A stretch of 64,000 bases of DNA from Parvularcula sp038749595 (GCA_038749595.1 JBCDHW010000005.1:124001-188000); one strand, 5' to 3'. Shown: positions 8,291 through 18,713, counted from the stretch's first letter. The notes: generated by a model not told the origin, from the letters alone. Translations and numbers: made by a program.

Positions 8291-9529
8291 ATGACATCGC
8301 GAGCAGTTTACATCCTCGGCGGCGCCCAAACGGATTTTGCGCGCCACATCACGCGCGAAGACCACGGCCTCTTTGACCTGTTTGCCGACGCTGTCGGGGA
8401 AGCACTTGAAACGTGTTCGCTCGATGCCAGCGATGTCCAAGTTGGGCACGTCGGAAACTTCGTGGCCGAACTGTTCACCGGCCAAGGGATGCTCGGCGGG
8501 TTTTTCGGCCACGTCGACCCTGGCTTCAGCGGCATGCCCGCTTCGCGTCACGAGGGGGCGTGTGCGTCGGGATCCCTCGCAGCGATGGCCGCCATGGCCG
8601 ACATCGAAAGCGGCCGCTATGATCTGGCATGCGTTGCCGGGATCGAGCTGATGCGCAACGTTCCCGGTCGGCAAGCCGCGGACCACTTGGGAGCAGCGGC
8701 GTGGAGAGGCGAAGAAGCCCAGGACGCCACGTTCGTGTGGCCAGCGATGTTTTCTCAGCTGGCGGAGGAATATGACCGCCGTTACGGGTTGCGTTACGAG
8801 CACCTGATGGAAATCGCTAAGATCAACTTCGATAACGCCAAACGCAACCGCTTCGCGCAAACAAGGGATTGGACGTTCACGGAGGAAAGCTTTACCGCGA
8901 GCGATGAAGCCAACCCCGTCATCGAAGGCTGGATGCGGCGCCAGGACTGCGCCCAGGTCACCGACGGATGCGCCGCAGTCTTCCTCGCGTCAGAAGACTA
9001 TGCGCGCAGATATGCGAAGTCGCGCGGGATCTCGATGAACAGTCTGGCCCGCATCGAAGGCTGGGGGCATACGACATCGCCAATGAAGCTCGAGACGAAA
9101 ATCCGCGACAGTCAGGGTAAGGACTACGTGTTCCCCATGGTGCGTAAGGCAATCACCGACGCCTACGGTCGCGCAGGGATCGCGGGGCCCCAAGATCTCG
9201 ACGCGATCGAAACCCATGACTGTTTCACGATCACAGAATATATGGCGATCGAGCATTTCGGGATTACCGCGCCGGGTGAAGGCTGGAAGGCGATCGAAGA
9301 TGGACGCATCGCCAAAGGCGGAGCCATCCCGGTCAATCCGTCAGGCGGGCTCATGGGACTGGGGCATCCGGTCGGCGCCACGGGGGTGCGGATGCTTCTC
9401 GACGCATCCCGACAGGTGAACGGCCGCGCAGGCGATACCCAGGTCGAAGGGGCCAAACGCGTCGCCACCTATAATGTCGGAGGCTCAGCAACGACCAACT
9501 GCGCATTCGTGGTCGGGCAAGCCGCGTAA
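8291..9529 (+). CDS. SCP-x type thiolase / acetyl-CoA acetyltransferase
   Basis: A 412-residue thiolase-fold enzyme of the sterol-carrier-protein-x subgroup. The nucleophilic Cys lies in HEGACASGSLA; the HDCFTITE motif is characteristic of SCP-x thiolases; GGLMGLGHPVGATG carries the catalytic His. These enzymes cleave or condense beta-ketoacyl-CoA, often for branched, sterol or terpenoid chains. The ATG at 8291 follows GGAG. No DUF35/OB partner, which many SCP-x thiolases require, is visible next door. Pairing with the carotenoid oxygenase hints at isoprenoid breakdown, but that is inference. Confidence 0.88.
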   Translation: MTSRAVYILGGAQTDFARHITREDHGLFDLFADAVGEALETCSLDASDVQVGHVGNFVAELFTGQGMLGGFFGHVDPGFSGMPASRHEGACASGSLAAMAAMADIESGRYDLACVAGIELMRNVPGRQAADHLGAAAWRGEEAQDATFVWPAMFSQLAEEYDRRYGLRYEHLMEIAKINFDNAKRNRFAQTRDWTFTEESFTASDEANPVIEGWMRRQDCAQVTDGCAAVFLASEDYARRYAKSRGISMNSLARIEGWGHTTSPMKLETKIRDSQGKDYVFPMVRKAITDAYGRAGIAGPQDLDAIETHDCFTITEYMAIEHFGITAPGEGWKAIEDGRIAKGGAIPVNPSGGLMGLGHPVGATGVRMLLDASRQVNGRAGDTQVEGAKRVATYNVGGSATTNCAFVVGQAA

Positions 9530-9567
9530 CGGTCACCGCAGCGGCGCGCGGTGCCTGCGGCGCGGTT

Positions 9568-9581
9568 TTGACTTTGGTCAA
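9568..9581. promoter_or_regulatory. Fnr/FixK-type box (TTGA-N6-TCAA)
   Basis: TTGACTTTGGTCAA is a full match to the TTGA-N6-TCAA consensus of Fnr-family regulators and is embedded in a longer symmetric TTTGAC-N4-GTCAAA. Its centre lies about 87 bases before the ATG of the DUF2189 gene, compatible with class II activation at -41.5 and a leader of about 45 bases. An Fnr gene is present at 18685. Confidence 0.6.
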
Positions 9582-9660
9582 AGCCCGAACGCGCGGGAGT
9601 GCTAACATGCAAGCTGTAGAGCTGCGCGTCAGGCGCTGCGCCGAACGCGTTGAGGTTGTT

Positions 9661-10431
9661 ATGGAAGCGCAGGTCACCTCCCCCCCTTGGCCCAAGCCAA
9701 ATGTTGTCGCCGACGATGCTCCGTGGGCGTGGCTGGCCGCAGGTTGGCAAGACTTCAAGCAAGACCCTGTGCTGAGCCTCGGTTATGGGCTTGTCTTCGT
9801 CGCCGCCGGCTATGCGATGAGCATCGGTCTCTGGCGTCTTGGTCTGTCAGCGTTCATTCCGGTTGCCGTCGGCGCGTTCGCCCTTGTCGGGCCGATGATG
9901 GCGATGGGCCTCTACGAGCTCAGCCGCCGCCGCCAAGCGGGCGAGCCGCTCGAAATCACGAAAATCGTCTTCGTCAACGCAGCGTCCCCGATGCAGATTG
10001 CCTATGTCGGCTTTTTGATCATGTTCGGTCTGTTCGTTTGGGCACGGATCGCGATGCTGCTCTACGCGCTGTTCGTGTCGGGCACGTATCTTCCGCTTGC
10101 TGATTTCACGACCTTTGCCCTCGGCACGCCCCAGGGGCTCGCGATGTTGGGTGTTGGGACAGTGATCGGCGGCATGATTGCGTTCGTCCTTTTTGCCCTC
10201 ACGGCTTTTTCGATCCCGATGCTGATGGATCGTGACACGGACTTTTTCACCGCGATCGCGTCGAGCCTCGATGCGCTCAAAACCAATACGAAGGCTGTGT
10301 TCCTTTGGGCGTGGATCATCGGGTTCAGCATCGTCATCGGTGCTGCGACGGGCCTGCTCGCGTTCTTGGTGCTGTTCCCTCTGCTCGGGCACGCCACGTG
10401 GCACGCCTACAGGAACATGTTCGCGGACTAA
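9661..10431 (+). CDS. DUF2189 integral membrane protein
   Basis: A 256-residue polytopic membrane protein with the DUF2189 layout: a conserved amphipathic start (PWAWLAAGWQDFKQDP) and about six hydrophobic segments, including FIPVAVGAFALVGPMMAMGL and IGFSIVIGAATGLLAFLVLF. FSIPMLMDRDTDFFTAI and the terminal PLLGHATWHAYRNMF are typical of the family, whose function is unknown. The ATG at 9661 follows GAGG; an upstream in-frame start at 9568 is unlikely because it would start inside the Fnr box. The Fnr box and the convergent cco operon suggest a role under low oxygen. Confidence 0.82.
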   Translation: MEAQVTSPPWPKPNVVADDAPWAWLAAGWQDFKQDPVLSLGYGLVFVAAGYAMSIGLWRLGLSAFIPVAVGAFALVGPMMAMGLYELSRRRQAGEPLEITKIVFVNAASPMQIAYVGFLIMFGLFVWARIAMLLYALFVSGTYLPLADFTTFALGTPQGLAMLGVGTVIGGMIAFVLFALTAFSIPMLMDRDTDFFTAIASSLDALKTNTKAVFLWAWIIGFSIVIGAATGLLAFLVLFPLLGHATWHAYRNMFAD

Positions 10432-10456
10432 CCCAGATTTAAGCTGGCATAGGTTT

Positions 10457-10615
10457 TCAAGTGTCCTCGTCGTCGAGGTCATCATCGAGCAGAACCCGCG
10501 CCGCAGCGCCCTCGATGTCATCGTACTGACGATTCTTCACCGACCAGACAAAAGCCGCCATTGCCAGGAGACCCAAGCCAAGGGCCGCGGGGATCAGGAA
10601 CAGAAGACCGTTCAT
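10457..10615 (-). CDS. ccoS: CcoS, cbb3 oxidase assembly protein
   Basis: A 52-residue protein: one N-terminal helix (LLFLIPAALGLGLLAMAAFV) followed by WSVKNRQYDDIEGAAARVL, the CcoS signature, and an acidic tail. CcoS is needed for maturation of the cbb3 oxidase, probably insertion of haem and copper into CcoN. Its ATG overlaps the ccoI stop (ATGA). It is the last gene of the operon. Confidence 0.93.
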   Translation of the reverse strand: MNGLLFLIPAALGLGLLAMAAFVWSVKNRQYDDIEGAAARVLLDDDLDDEDT

Positions 10616-12852
10616 CCCGGCTGCTCCTCTTCAGTGGATCCGACATGCTGGCGGAGAGCATTGAGCGTCACGAGCATTGATGAACCCGACATTGCGAGGG
10701 CAGCGATCAACGGTGTCACAAGACCCGCCATCGCCACCGGCGCCGCGATCACATTGTACAACGCAGCGAACGCAAAGTTCTGAAGGATATGCCGTTTTGC
10801 GCTCCGCGCACCTTCGACCGTAATTGCGACGCTCCTAAGGTTGTCCGGGCGGAAAACGAAGTCTGCTGAGGTTTGCGCCGCCTCGGCCGCGGTCGCTGGC
10901 GTCAGGGACGCGTCAGCAAAAGCAAGCGCTGGGGTATCGTTCAGTCCATCACCAACCATCGCAGTGTGATGGCCTGCCTCGCGCAAGGCTTTGAGCCGCT
11001 CGGCTTTGTCTTCAGGCGTTTGCTCAGCATACCAATCGTCGATGCCGAGTTTGTCGGCCACCGCGCACACCGCCGCTGCACGATCGCCCGACTGGATCGA
11101 CACCGCCAGGCCGAGCGCCCGCAGCGCATCGACCGCCTCGCGCGCACCGGGCCGCAGGTCGTCCTCGAACGTCAGTCGGTGCGCTGCTCCGTCACCAACT
11201 TTCACCCAAGCCGCCGACTGTCCTTCTTCAGCGTGCTCCTGGGCCTCTGCACCCACAAACTCCGCGCGACCGAGGGCGATCCTCACGCCATCGACTGTCC
11301 CCGAGCAACCTTGTCCGGGGATCTCCTCAATGCCTTCCGCAATCGTCCCTGTACCGCATACCTCAACCACCGCCCGGGCGACGGGATGTCGGCTTCCCCT
11401 AGCCAAAGCCGCGAGAGCCTTTTGCTCTGCCTCGGGAAGCGTACGCGGGTTTGTCCAACGATATTGGCCGGTTGTCAGGGTTCCCGTCTTATCAAAAACG
11501 ACGTGGTCCACCTTCGCGAGGCGCTCCAGAGCATCGCCCGAGGTGACGAGAATGCCCCTGCGGAACAACTTGCTCGTGGCAACGACCTGCACCACCGGCG
11601 TTGCGAGGCCTAAGGCGCAGGGGCACGTGATGATCAGCAGCGCGATTGCCGCCATCAAGCTCTCTCGAAACGGAGCCTGCGCGAGAACCAGCCAACCCAC
11701 CAGGGTGAGCGCTGCCAGCGTGTGGACGGTGGGAACGTAAAGCCGCGAGGCTTGATCCGCCAACCGAACAAAGTGTCCCTTGCTCTGCTGCCCAGCCTCA
11801 ATCAACTCGGCGAGTTCGGAGACCAGTGAATTTTGAACCGTCGCCGTCGCCTGCATCGTCAGGGTGTGGGTGAGGTTGATCGTCCCTGCACGGAGCTCTG
11901 CACCTTCATGGCACGCGACCGGCTCTGTCTCACCGGTGATGAGCGACGCGTCGACGGAAGACCGTCCGGACGCGATGGATCCGTCCACGGGAATGCGATC
12001 GCCCGGCGCGATGAGCAAGGTGTCACCGACGCGGAGATCCTTCGCAGCGACGGACGTGGGATGGCCCGCGCTGTCGAGACGGGTCGCCGTCACCGTCTGC
12101 AGCGCGATCAGATCCTCCGCCGCACTGCGCGCCTTACGCCGAAGCGCATGGTCGAGCCATCGCCCAATCAGAAGGAAAAACAGCAGCATAACCGCCGCGT
12201 CGAAGTATGCGTGCTCGCCGCCGTTCAGCGCTTCGAACAGGGAGACGCCAGTGGCGAGCAGCACCGCCAGCGAAATCGGCACGTCCATATTGGCGTGTCC
12301 AGCCCGCAGCGTTTGCCAGGCCGACCGGAAGAACGGCTGACCCGAATAAGCCACGGCCGGTATGGCGATCAGTGCAGAGATCAAATGCATCAGGCCGCGG
12401 GTCGCCTCACCCATCTCACCGCCGCCGCTGGCCCAAACGCCAACCGAGAGCAGCATAATGTTGGCCGTGGCAAATCCAGCGACCGCCAGTGCTTTGATGA
12501 GATGTCGGCCGTAGGCATCTCCTTCAGCATCGCTGTTTTCAGGCTCGAACGGAGCTGCCTTATAGCCGAGATCGGAGACAGTTTGTGCGACTGTCCGCGG
12601 GTCAAGTTCACCCCGCCACGCGACGTGGAGTTTTCCGGTGGATAAATTGAGGCGCGCGTTCGAGACCCCGTCGAGTTTGGTCAGTGCACCTTCTATCTTC
12701 GATAAACATCCGGCGCACCGGGCGCCGGACACGGACAATTCAAGAACACTCTCACCCTTTTCCTGCCGCACAAACGCGCGCGGGTCCGCAGCACTGACCG
12801 TGGGCTCATGCGCCGGAGCGAGCCCCGACGGACAACCAATCGTGTCACTCAT
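10612..12852 (-). CDS. ccoI: CcoI, P1B-type copper-exporting ATPase for cbb3 assembly
   Basis: A 746-residue P-type ATPase that supplies copper for cbb3 oxidase assembly. It has an N-terminal heavy-metal-associated domain with CAGC (in SGARCAGCLSK), the membrane metal site CPC in IITCPCALGLATP, the phosphorylation motif DKTGTLT, the TGET loop and the hinge GDGLNDTPAL. The ATG at 12852 overlaps the end of ccoH by 8 bases; the open frame reaches 12900, but MSDTIG is the better start. The family resembles CopA, and the operon position decides for CcoI. Confidence 0.96.
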   Translation of the reverse strand: MSDTIGCPSGLAPAHEPTVSAADPRAFVRQEKGESVLELSVSGARCAGCLSKIEGALTKLDGVSNARLNLSTGKLHVAWRGELDPRTVAQTVSDLGYKAAPFEPENSDAEGDAYGRHLIKALAVAGFATANIMLLSVGVWASGGGEMGEATRGLMHLISALIAIPAVAYSGQPFFRSAWQTLRAGHANMDVPISLAVLLATGVSLFEALNGGEHAYFDAAVMLLFFLLIGRWLDHALRRKARSAAEDLIALQTVTATRLDSAGHPTSVAAKDLRVGDTLLIAPGDRIPVDGSIASGRSSVDASLITGETEPVACHEGAELRAGTINLTHTLTMQATATVQNSLVSELAELIEAGQQSKGHFVRLADQASRLYVPTVHTLAALTLVGWLVLAQAPFRESLMAAIALLIITCPCALGLATPVVQVVATSKLFRRGILVTSGDALERLAKVDHVVFDKTGTLTTGQYRWTNPRTLPEAEQKALAALARGSRHPVARAVVEVCGTGTIAEGIEEIPGQGCSGTVDGVRIALGRAEFVGAEAQEHAEEGQSAAWVKVGDGAAHRLTFEDDLRPGAREAVDALRALGLAVSIQSGDRAAAVCAVADKLGIDDWYAEQTPEDKAERLKALREAGHHTAMVGDGLNDTPALAFADASLTPATAAEAAQTSADFVFRPDNLRSVAITVEGARSAKRHILQNFAFAALYNVIAAPVAMAGLVTPLIAALAMSGSSMLVTLNALRQHVGSTEEEQPG

Positions 12853-13348
12853 CAGGGCGGACCTCCAAACGGGTCCGGCCCCGGAGGCGTACTTCGCCAT
12901 CTTGCTTCACCGAAACAAAAAGATCCCATACGCCAGGGTTGAGCGCTAAATCGTCACCTCGGTAAACACCGTTCGATCTATTGATGAACGTGACATCTTG
13001 GGTTTCGCGGTCGGTCGTTGGGCGCGCCACGTAGGCGTCGAGCTTTAGTCCATCGAGCGGATGCCCATCCGCATCCGTCAGCACGAGAACAATCGGCCCA
13101 GCGCGTGAGACTTCTCCGCCGTCGGTTTGAACTGCGATGCGCCAGCCAAGCTCTCGCTCTGCCTCCCGTTCATCAAGAACCTCCGTATACCGCAGGCCCT
13201 GAAGATACGACTTCTTGGCTTCTTCGCCTGGAAAACTCGCCAAAGCTAAACGGACAAAAATGACGTTCACAGTAATAATGACGCCGAAGAACATCAGCAG
13301 GGCAATCAAAACGTGGCGCCCTTTGACTTCGAATGACCCGCTTTCCAT
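12845..13348 (-). CDS. ccoH: CcoH (FixH-type) cbb3 assembly protein
   Basis: A 167-residue FixH/CcoH protein with one N-terminal membrane helix (VLIALLMFFGVIITVNVIFV) and a periplasmic domain containing the family stretch LGWRIAVQ and a C-terminal GVWDLFVSVKQDG. CcoH interacts with CcoN and helps assemble or stabilise the oxidase. Its ATG overlaps the ccoG stop by one base (TAATG), so translation is likely coupled. Confidence 0.93.
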   Translation of the reverse strand: MESGSFEVKGRHVLIALLMFFGVIITVNVIFVRLALASFPGEEAKKSYLQGLRYTEVLDEREAERELGWRIAVQTDGGEVSRAGPIVLVLTDADGHPLDGLKLDAYVARPTTDRETQDVTFINRSNGVYRGDDLALNPGVWDLFVSVKQDGEVRLRGRTRLEVRPDE

Positions 13349-14805
13349 TACTGCCCACCTCGTACAAACTGCATATCGCGCACCACCGCCTCGCCGGTGA
13401 TCAAATTCGTCGCCGTGACCTCGATCGGAACGCCTTGCCGCGCCGTCTCATCGGGAAGTGTGAAAAAGACGCGCAGCAACACCTGCTTATCAGCAGGCAC
13501 ATCAATCACCAAGCGGTCCTGCGCAACCTGGCGTCCGACAGCGCCGAAAATGAGCGCGTCAGGACCTTGAACTGCAACGCTAAATTGCTGGGTTTCGCTG
13601 TTTTTGTTGAGCAACAGGAGGTTCGCGGCATTACGGATCGAACCGTCCGACAACGTTGTGTAAGCGGGCGCACGGTCGGGGACCACCGTGAACTCGATCT
13701 TCTGGTTCGTGGCCAACCCAGCGATGAGCAAACCACCTACGATGCATAGCGCTACTGTGTAAAAGACAGTCCGTGGACGTATCCACTGCGGTAGTCTGCG
13801 CCGCTGTTCAGGATACACCGGATCGCGATAATCCATGCCGTAGGCGATCAAACCAATGGGCTTACCGATCTTTTTCATGATCGCATCGCAAGCGTCCGCA
13901 CACAGACCACAATTGATGCATTCAAGCTGGTCGCCTTCGCGGATGTCGATCCCCATCGGACACGCTGTGACGCAACCGAGACAATCGATACAATCACCCC
14001 GCGCTTCCCAAGACGTCCCCTTCTTGTGTTTTCCCCGCGGCTCACCGCGGGCGGCGTAGTAGCCAACGTTGAAGGTTTGATCGTCGGTCATCGCAGCCTG
14101 GATCCGCGGCCACGGGCACATATACGTACAGACTTGCTCCCGCATCAGTCCGGCAAGCGCGTAAGTTGTAAATGTCAGAATACCGATAAAGCTGTAGGCG
14201 CTGAGCGGCGCTTTCCCGGTAAACAGGTTCACAACGACCGAAGGCGCATCGTGAAAATAGAGGACCCAAGCGCCGCCAGTTGCCGCAGCGATCGCCAGCC
14301 AAAGGCTGTGCTTGACGACCTTTTTCGAGATTTTATCGAATGACCATGGTGCTTTAGCAAGCTTCAAGCGCTTGTTTCGGTCGCCTTCAACAAAGCGCTC
14401 TACCGCAACAAAAAGATCCGTCCACACCGTTTGCGGGCAGGCAAACCCGCACCAGAGGCGACCGAAAAGCGCTGTGACAAGGAACAAAGCCAACGCAGAA
14501 AGAACGAGCAGCCCAGTGACAAAATAAAGTTCGTCTGGCCAAATTTCGATGAAGAAGAAATAGAACCGCTCTCCCTCGAAGTCGACCAAAACCGCCTGGT
14601 TTGGCTCATGCGCACCGCGCGGCCAGCGCACCCAGGGTAAGGTGTAATAGATACTCAGCGTAAGGCCGAGAAGCACCCATTTCAGTAAACGATATTTACC
14701 GTGCACCAACTTTGGGTGCACGGCTTCGCGTTTTTTATAGAGCGCAAGTGGCGCTTCTGCCGTCGCAGAATTCACATCGCTACTGGCCGGCTGGCCGTAC
14801 GCCAT
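13348..14805 (-). CDS. ccoG: CcoG (FixG/RdxA), polyferredoxin-type copper reductase for cbb3 assembly
   Basis: A 485-residue membrane protein with several helices in its N-terminal half, the CGFACPQTVWTDLF and CTYMCPWPRIQ membrane Cys motifs, and two ferredoxin-like clusters, CIDCLGCVTACP and CINCGLCADACD. The C-terminal periplasmic domain is immunoglobulin-like. CcoG proteins reduce Cu(II) for delivery to the cbb3 oxidase. I chose the ATG at 14805 (MAYGQPA), which overlaps ccoP by 26 bases; an ATG at 14844 would overlap by 65. Confidence 0.94.
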   Translation of the reverse strand: MAYGQPASSDVNSATAEAPLALYKKREAVHPKLVHGKYRLLKWVLLGLTLSIYYTLPWVRWPRGAHEPNQAVLVDFEGERFYFFFIEIWPDELYFVTGLLVLSALALFLVTALFGRLWCGFACPQTVWTDLFVAVERFVEGDRNKRLKLAKAPWSFDKISKKVVKHSLWLAIAAATGGAWVLYFHDAPSVVVNLFTGKAPLSAYSFIGILTFTTYALAGLMREQVCTYMCPWPRIQAAMTDDQTFNVGYYAARGEPRGKHKKGTSWEARGDCIDCLGCVTACPMGIDIREGDQLECINCGLCADACDAIMKKIGKPIGLIAYGMDYRDPVYPEQRRRLPQWIRPRTVFYTVALCIVGGLLIAGLATNQKIEFTVVPDRAPAYTTLSDGSIRNAANLLLLNKNSETQQFSVAVQGPDALIFGAVGRQVAQDRLVIDVPADKQVLLRVFFTLPDETARQGVPIEVTATNLITGEAVVRDMQFVRGGQ

Positions 14806-15712
14806 TGCCCTGCTGCTCCGGTAGTTCACCCCCTCCGAGTGCATGAACGTACACCGCCAGGGACGTTATCGTTGTATCATCAAGACGCCCGTGCCACGTC
14901 GGCATGACTCCGTTGCGGCCGTCATAGATCTGTGAACGGATGGCTCGTTTGGTGCCGCCATAGAACCACTCGGCGTCGGTGAGGTTCGGAGCGCCTTGCA
15001 GACGGTCACCCAAACCGCTCGTCCCATGACAAGCAGCACACTGAGCTTCGTAGACGAGAGCTCCGCGCTCAGCGGAAGCGGCGTCGACGTCGTTACCGGC
15101 CAATTGCCATACAAATTCAGTAACATCGTCAATATCCTGGCCGGGCAACAGGCCCATCCGTCCAAACGCTGGCATTTGCGACATCCGGGTTTCTGGGTGG
15201 CTCGATCGGATACCGTGGGAAATCGTCATACGGATATCATCGAGTGTGCCGCCCCACAGCCACACGTCGTCGTTGAGGTTCGGGTATCCTGGGAAGCCCT
15301 GCCCGCCCGTGCCGTGACATGTCGCGCAATTATCGCCAAAGGCGGACCGGCCAGCTGCCATCGCGAATTGGAAAAGCTCCGGGTCCGCTTGAATATCTTC
15401 AAGCGAGTTCGATGCGAGCAGCTTATCGCCGAGCGCGGCCCGGTCGCTGCGCAGTTCAGCCATGGCGCGCTCAACGTTGATCCGTTCAGAATGCTGACGA
15501 ACGCCGCGCAGGTGACCGTTGATCCCCGGCCAGGACGGCATGAAAATCCAGTAGACAAACGCCCACGCGCAACAGACATAGAAAACGATCAGCCACCATC
15601 GCGGCAGCGGATTGTTCAGTTCCTTAATGCCATCCCACTCGTGACCAGTGGTTTCCGTACCCGTTGGGGCATTAATTTCGGGACCATCATGGTGCGGATT
15701 ACTCGTGCTCAT
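14780..15712 (-). CDS. ccoP: CcoP, di-haem cytochrome c subunit of cbb3 oxidase
   Basis: A 310-residue subunit with one helix (RWWLIVFYVCCAWAFVYWIF) and two haem c sites, CATCHG and CAACHG, each followed by Gly-rich cytochrome sequence. CcoP delivers electrons from periplasmic cytochromes to CcoO. The ATG at 15712 (MSTSNPHHDG) overlaps the ccoQ stop by 14 bases; an ATG at 15721 in the same frame is an alternative. The length is normal for the family. Confidence 0.96.
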   Translation of the reverse strand: MSTSNPHHDGPEINAPTGTETTGHEWDGIKELNNPLPRWWLIVFYVCCAWAFVYWIFMPSWPGINGHLRGVRQHSERINVERAMAELRSDRAALGDKLLASNSLEDIQADPELFQFAMAAGRSAFGDNCATCHGTGGQGFPGYPNLNDDVWLWGGTLDDIRMTISHGIRSSHPETRMSQMPAFGRMGLLPGQDIDDVTEFVWQLAGNDVDAASAERGALVYEAQCAACHGTSGLGDRLQGAPNLTDAEWFYGGTKRAIRSQIYDGRNGVMPTWHGRLDDTTITSLAVYVHALGGGELPEQQGNGVRPAGQ

Positions 15713-15866
15713 TGTCGCCATCACTTTCATCGAGGGGAAGCTGGCTCGCCCGCTCAAACGCGTGGCGATTCGATGGCGCCAGCGCATAAATCAGTACCAA
15801 AACAAACGCGATCACGAACAGCACGAGACCGAACGTCTGAGCAAGCTGCGAAAGGAACGTATACAC
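15699..15866 (-). CDS. ccoQ: CcoQ, small cbb3 oxidase subunit
   Basis: A 55-residue protein with a single helix (FGLVLFVIAFVLVLIYALAP) followed by a short charged cytosolic tail ending DGDNEHE. The conserved APSNRHAFERA stretch after the helix is typical of CcoQ, which stabilises the oxidase. The start is GTG at 15866 with GGAGAGTAAG upstream. It lies nine bases past ccoO and overlaps ccoP. Confidence 0.9.
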   Translation of the reverse strand: MYTFLSQLAQTFGLVLFVIAFVLVLIYALAPSNRHAFERASQLPLDESDGDNEHE

Positions 15867-15875
15867 CTTACTCTC

Positions 15876-16607
15876 CTACCGTTGGTTGTCGACGTTTTCG
15901 ATTTCATACGTGCTGAAATCGACCATAGTTCCAAGGACTTGGAGATACGCGATCAATGCATCCATCTCCGTGATCACTTCGTTTTCGGCAAACATCGGCG
16001 GCTCAATCCCGGGCCAGCGCTCCTCAAAGCCTGAATAGTCTTCCGCCCATGGTGAGCCAGCCTGCATCTGAAGATCATGCCGTGCCGCCACAAGCTGCGC
16101 CTCCGTATAGGGAACACCGACGCGTTGATTAGCCTTCATCTGCGCCTGGATCCGATCATGCCGCAGCGGACGATCGAGGAAGGCATAGGGCGGCATGATG
16201 GATCCTGGCACGAGGCTCCGCGGATCGATCAAGTGTTGCCGGTGCCAATCGTCCGAGTACTTACCGCCGACGCGCGCCAGATCAGGACCGGTGCGTTTTG
16301 ACCCCCACTGGAACGGATGGTCATACATGCTTTCCGCAGCGAGAGAGTAGTGGCCATAGCGCTCGACCTCGTCGCGCAAGGGACGCACCATCTGGCTATG
16401 GCAATTATAGCACCCCTCACGGATATAGATGTCGCGGCCCGCAAGCTCGAGAGGGGTATACGGACGAACACCATCAACCTCCTCGATCGTATTTTCGAGG
16501 TAGAAGAGCGGCGCGATCTCTATCAGTCCACCGATCGAAACGACGACCAGAATACCTGCGATCAAGGGGCCCGTGTGACGCTCAAGAAATCCGTGTTTGC
16601 TCAGCAT
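15876..16607 (-). CDS. ccoO: CcoO, mono-haem cytochrome c subunit of cbb3 oxidase
   Basis: A 243-residue subunit with an N-terminal helix (LIAGILVVVSIGGLIEIAPLF) and one haem c site in CYNCHSQMVRPLRDE. The distal axial Met is probably in the PGSIMPPYAFL stretch. The protein passes electrons from CcoP to the binuclear centre in CcoN. It starts five bases after the ccoN stop. Length and motif order are normal for the family. Confidence 0.96.
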   Translation of the reverse strand: MLSKHGFLERHTGPLIAGILVVVSIGGLIEIAPLFYLENTIEEVDGVRPYTPLELAGRDIYIREGCYNCHSQMVRPLRDEVERYGHYSLAAESMYDHPFQWGSKRTGPDLARVGGKYSDDWHRQHLIDPRSLVPGSIMPPYAFLDRPLRHDRIQAQMKANQRVGVPYTEAQLVAARHDLQMQAGSPWAEDYSGFEERWPGIEPPMFAENEVITEMDALIAYLQVLGTMVDFSTYEIENVDNQR

Positions 16608-16612
16608 AACTC

Positions 16613-18292
<1,680 letters not shown>

Positions 18293-18363
18293 GGTACTGA
18301 GTGCCTTTCTGCTTAATACGCATGCAGATCGACACTTTGTTCCACAGCGCGCTGCGCAGCGCC

Positions 18364-18377
18364 TTGACCAAAATCAA
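18364..18377. promoter_or_regulatory. Fnr box upstream of ccoN and of a divergent small gene
   Basis: TTGACCAAAATCAA matches TTGA-N6-TCAA exactly. The centre is about 78 bases upstream of the ccoN start, so class II spacing would give a leader of about 36 bases. It is also about 68 bases upstream of the plus-strand small gene at 18438, so one site could serve both. A 14-bp perfect palindrome, GCGCTGCGCAGCGC (18349-18362), touches it on the cco side and may be a second operator or a leader hairpin. Confidence 0.75.
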
Positions 18378-18437
18378 GTTCAGCCGCGCATCGGTGTGCT
18401 ACCCATCGGTCAAGTTAGGTGATCACGGGTAATGGTC

Positions 18438-18713
18438 ATGAGCTTAGGGAAAGCCCGTTGGGGCAGGGCATGGGCGGTAGCGTGTTCATCACTCGCGTTT
18501 GCTACCCCCATTGACGCCGTAGCGCTTTCCCCAGTAGCGCCGGGCATGTGGGTAACTGTATGCATGCCTGGCGCTACCGCCCGTGCGGTTTTTATCACCT
18601 TTGATTCGCCCGCTGACGATCCGTCTCCGGAAGACGCGCACGGGTGCCACAACCCCTGCGTCACGGAGCGTCGGAAAGATGGGTCTAAGCCAGGGCTTCC
18701 GTCGTCGAGTTAG
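18438..18713 (+). CDS. small secreted Cys/His protein, divergent from ccoN
   Basis: A 91-residue open frame with a plausible signal peptide (RAWAVACSSLAFATPIDAVA) and a mature part with the motifs VTVCMPGATARAVFITFD and HGCHNPCVTERRKDG. The spaced Cys and His residues suggest metal or haem binding, or a disulphide; I do not recognise a characterised family. Codon choice looks like that of real genes. It is transcribed away from ccoN, shares the Fnr box, and its last 29 bases overlap the 3' end of fnr on the other strand. A 15-bp inverted repeat lies inside the frame. The start could also be the ATG at 18432. Confidence 0.55.
   Translation: MSLGKARWGRAWAVACSSLAFATPIDAVALSPVAPGMWVTVCMPGATARAVFITFDSPADDPSPEDAHGCHNPCVTERRKDGSKPGLPSSS
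18534..18577. repeat. 15-bp inverted repeat inside the small secreted-protein gene
   Basis: The arms GTAGCGCCGGGCATG and CATGCCTGGCGCTAC pair at 14 of 15 positions around a 14-base spacer. Other GTAGCG copies occur just upstream near 18478 and 18518. It could form a stable hairpin in RNA from either strand, downstream of fnr or within the small gene. Confidence 0.55.

Noticed and set aside
18410..18664. Minus-strand 84-codon frame opposite the small secreted-protein gene
   Set aside because: The plus-strand frame has a signal peptide and Cys/His pattern; the minus frame has neither.
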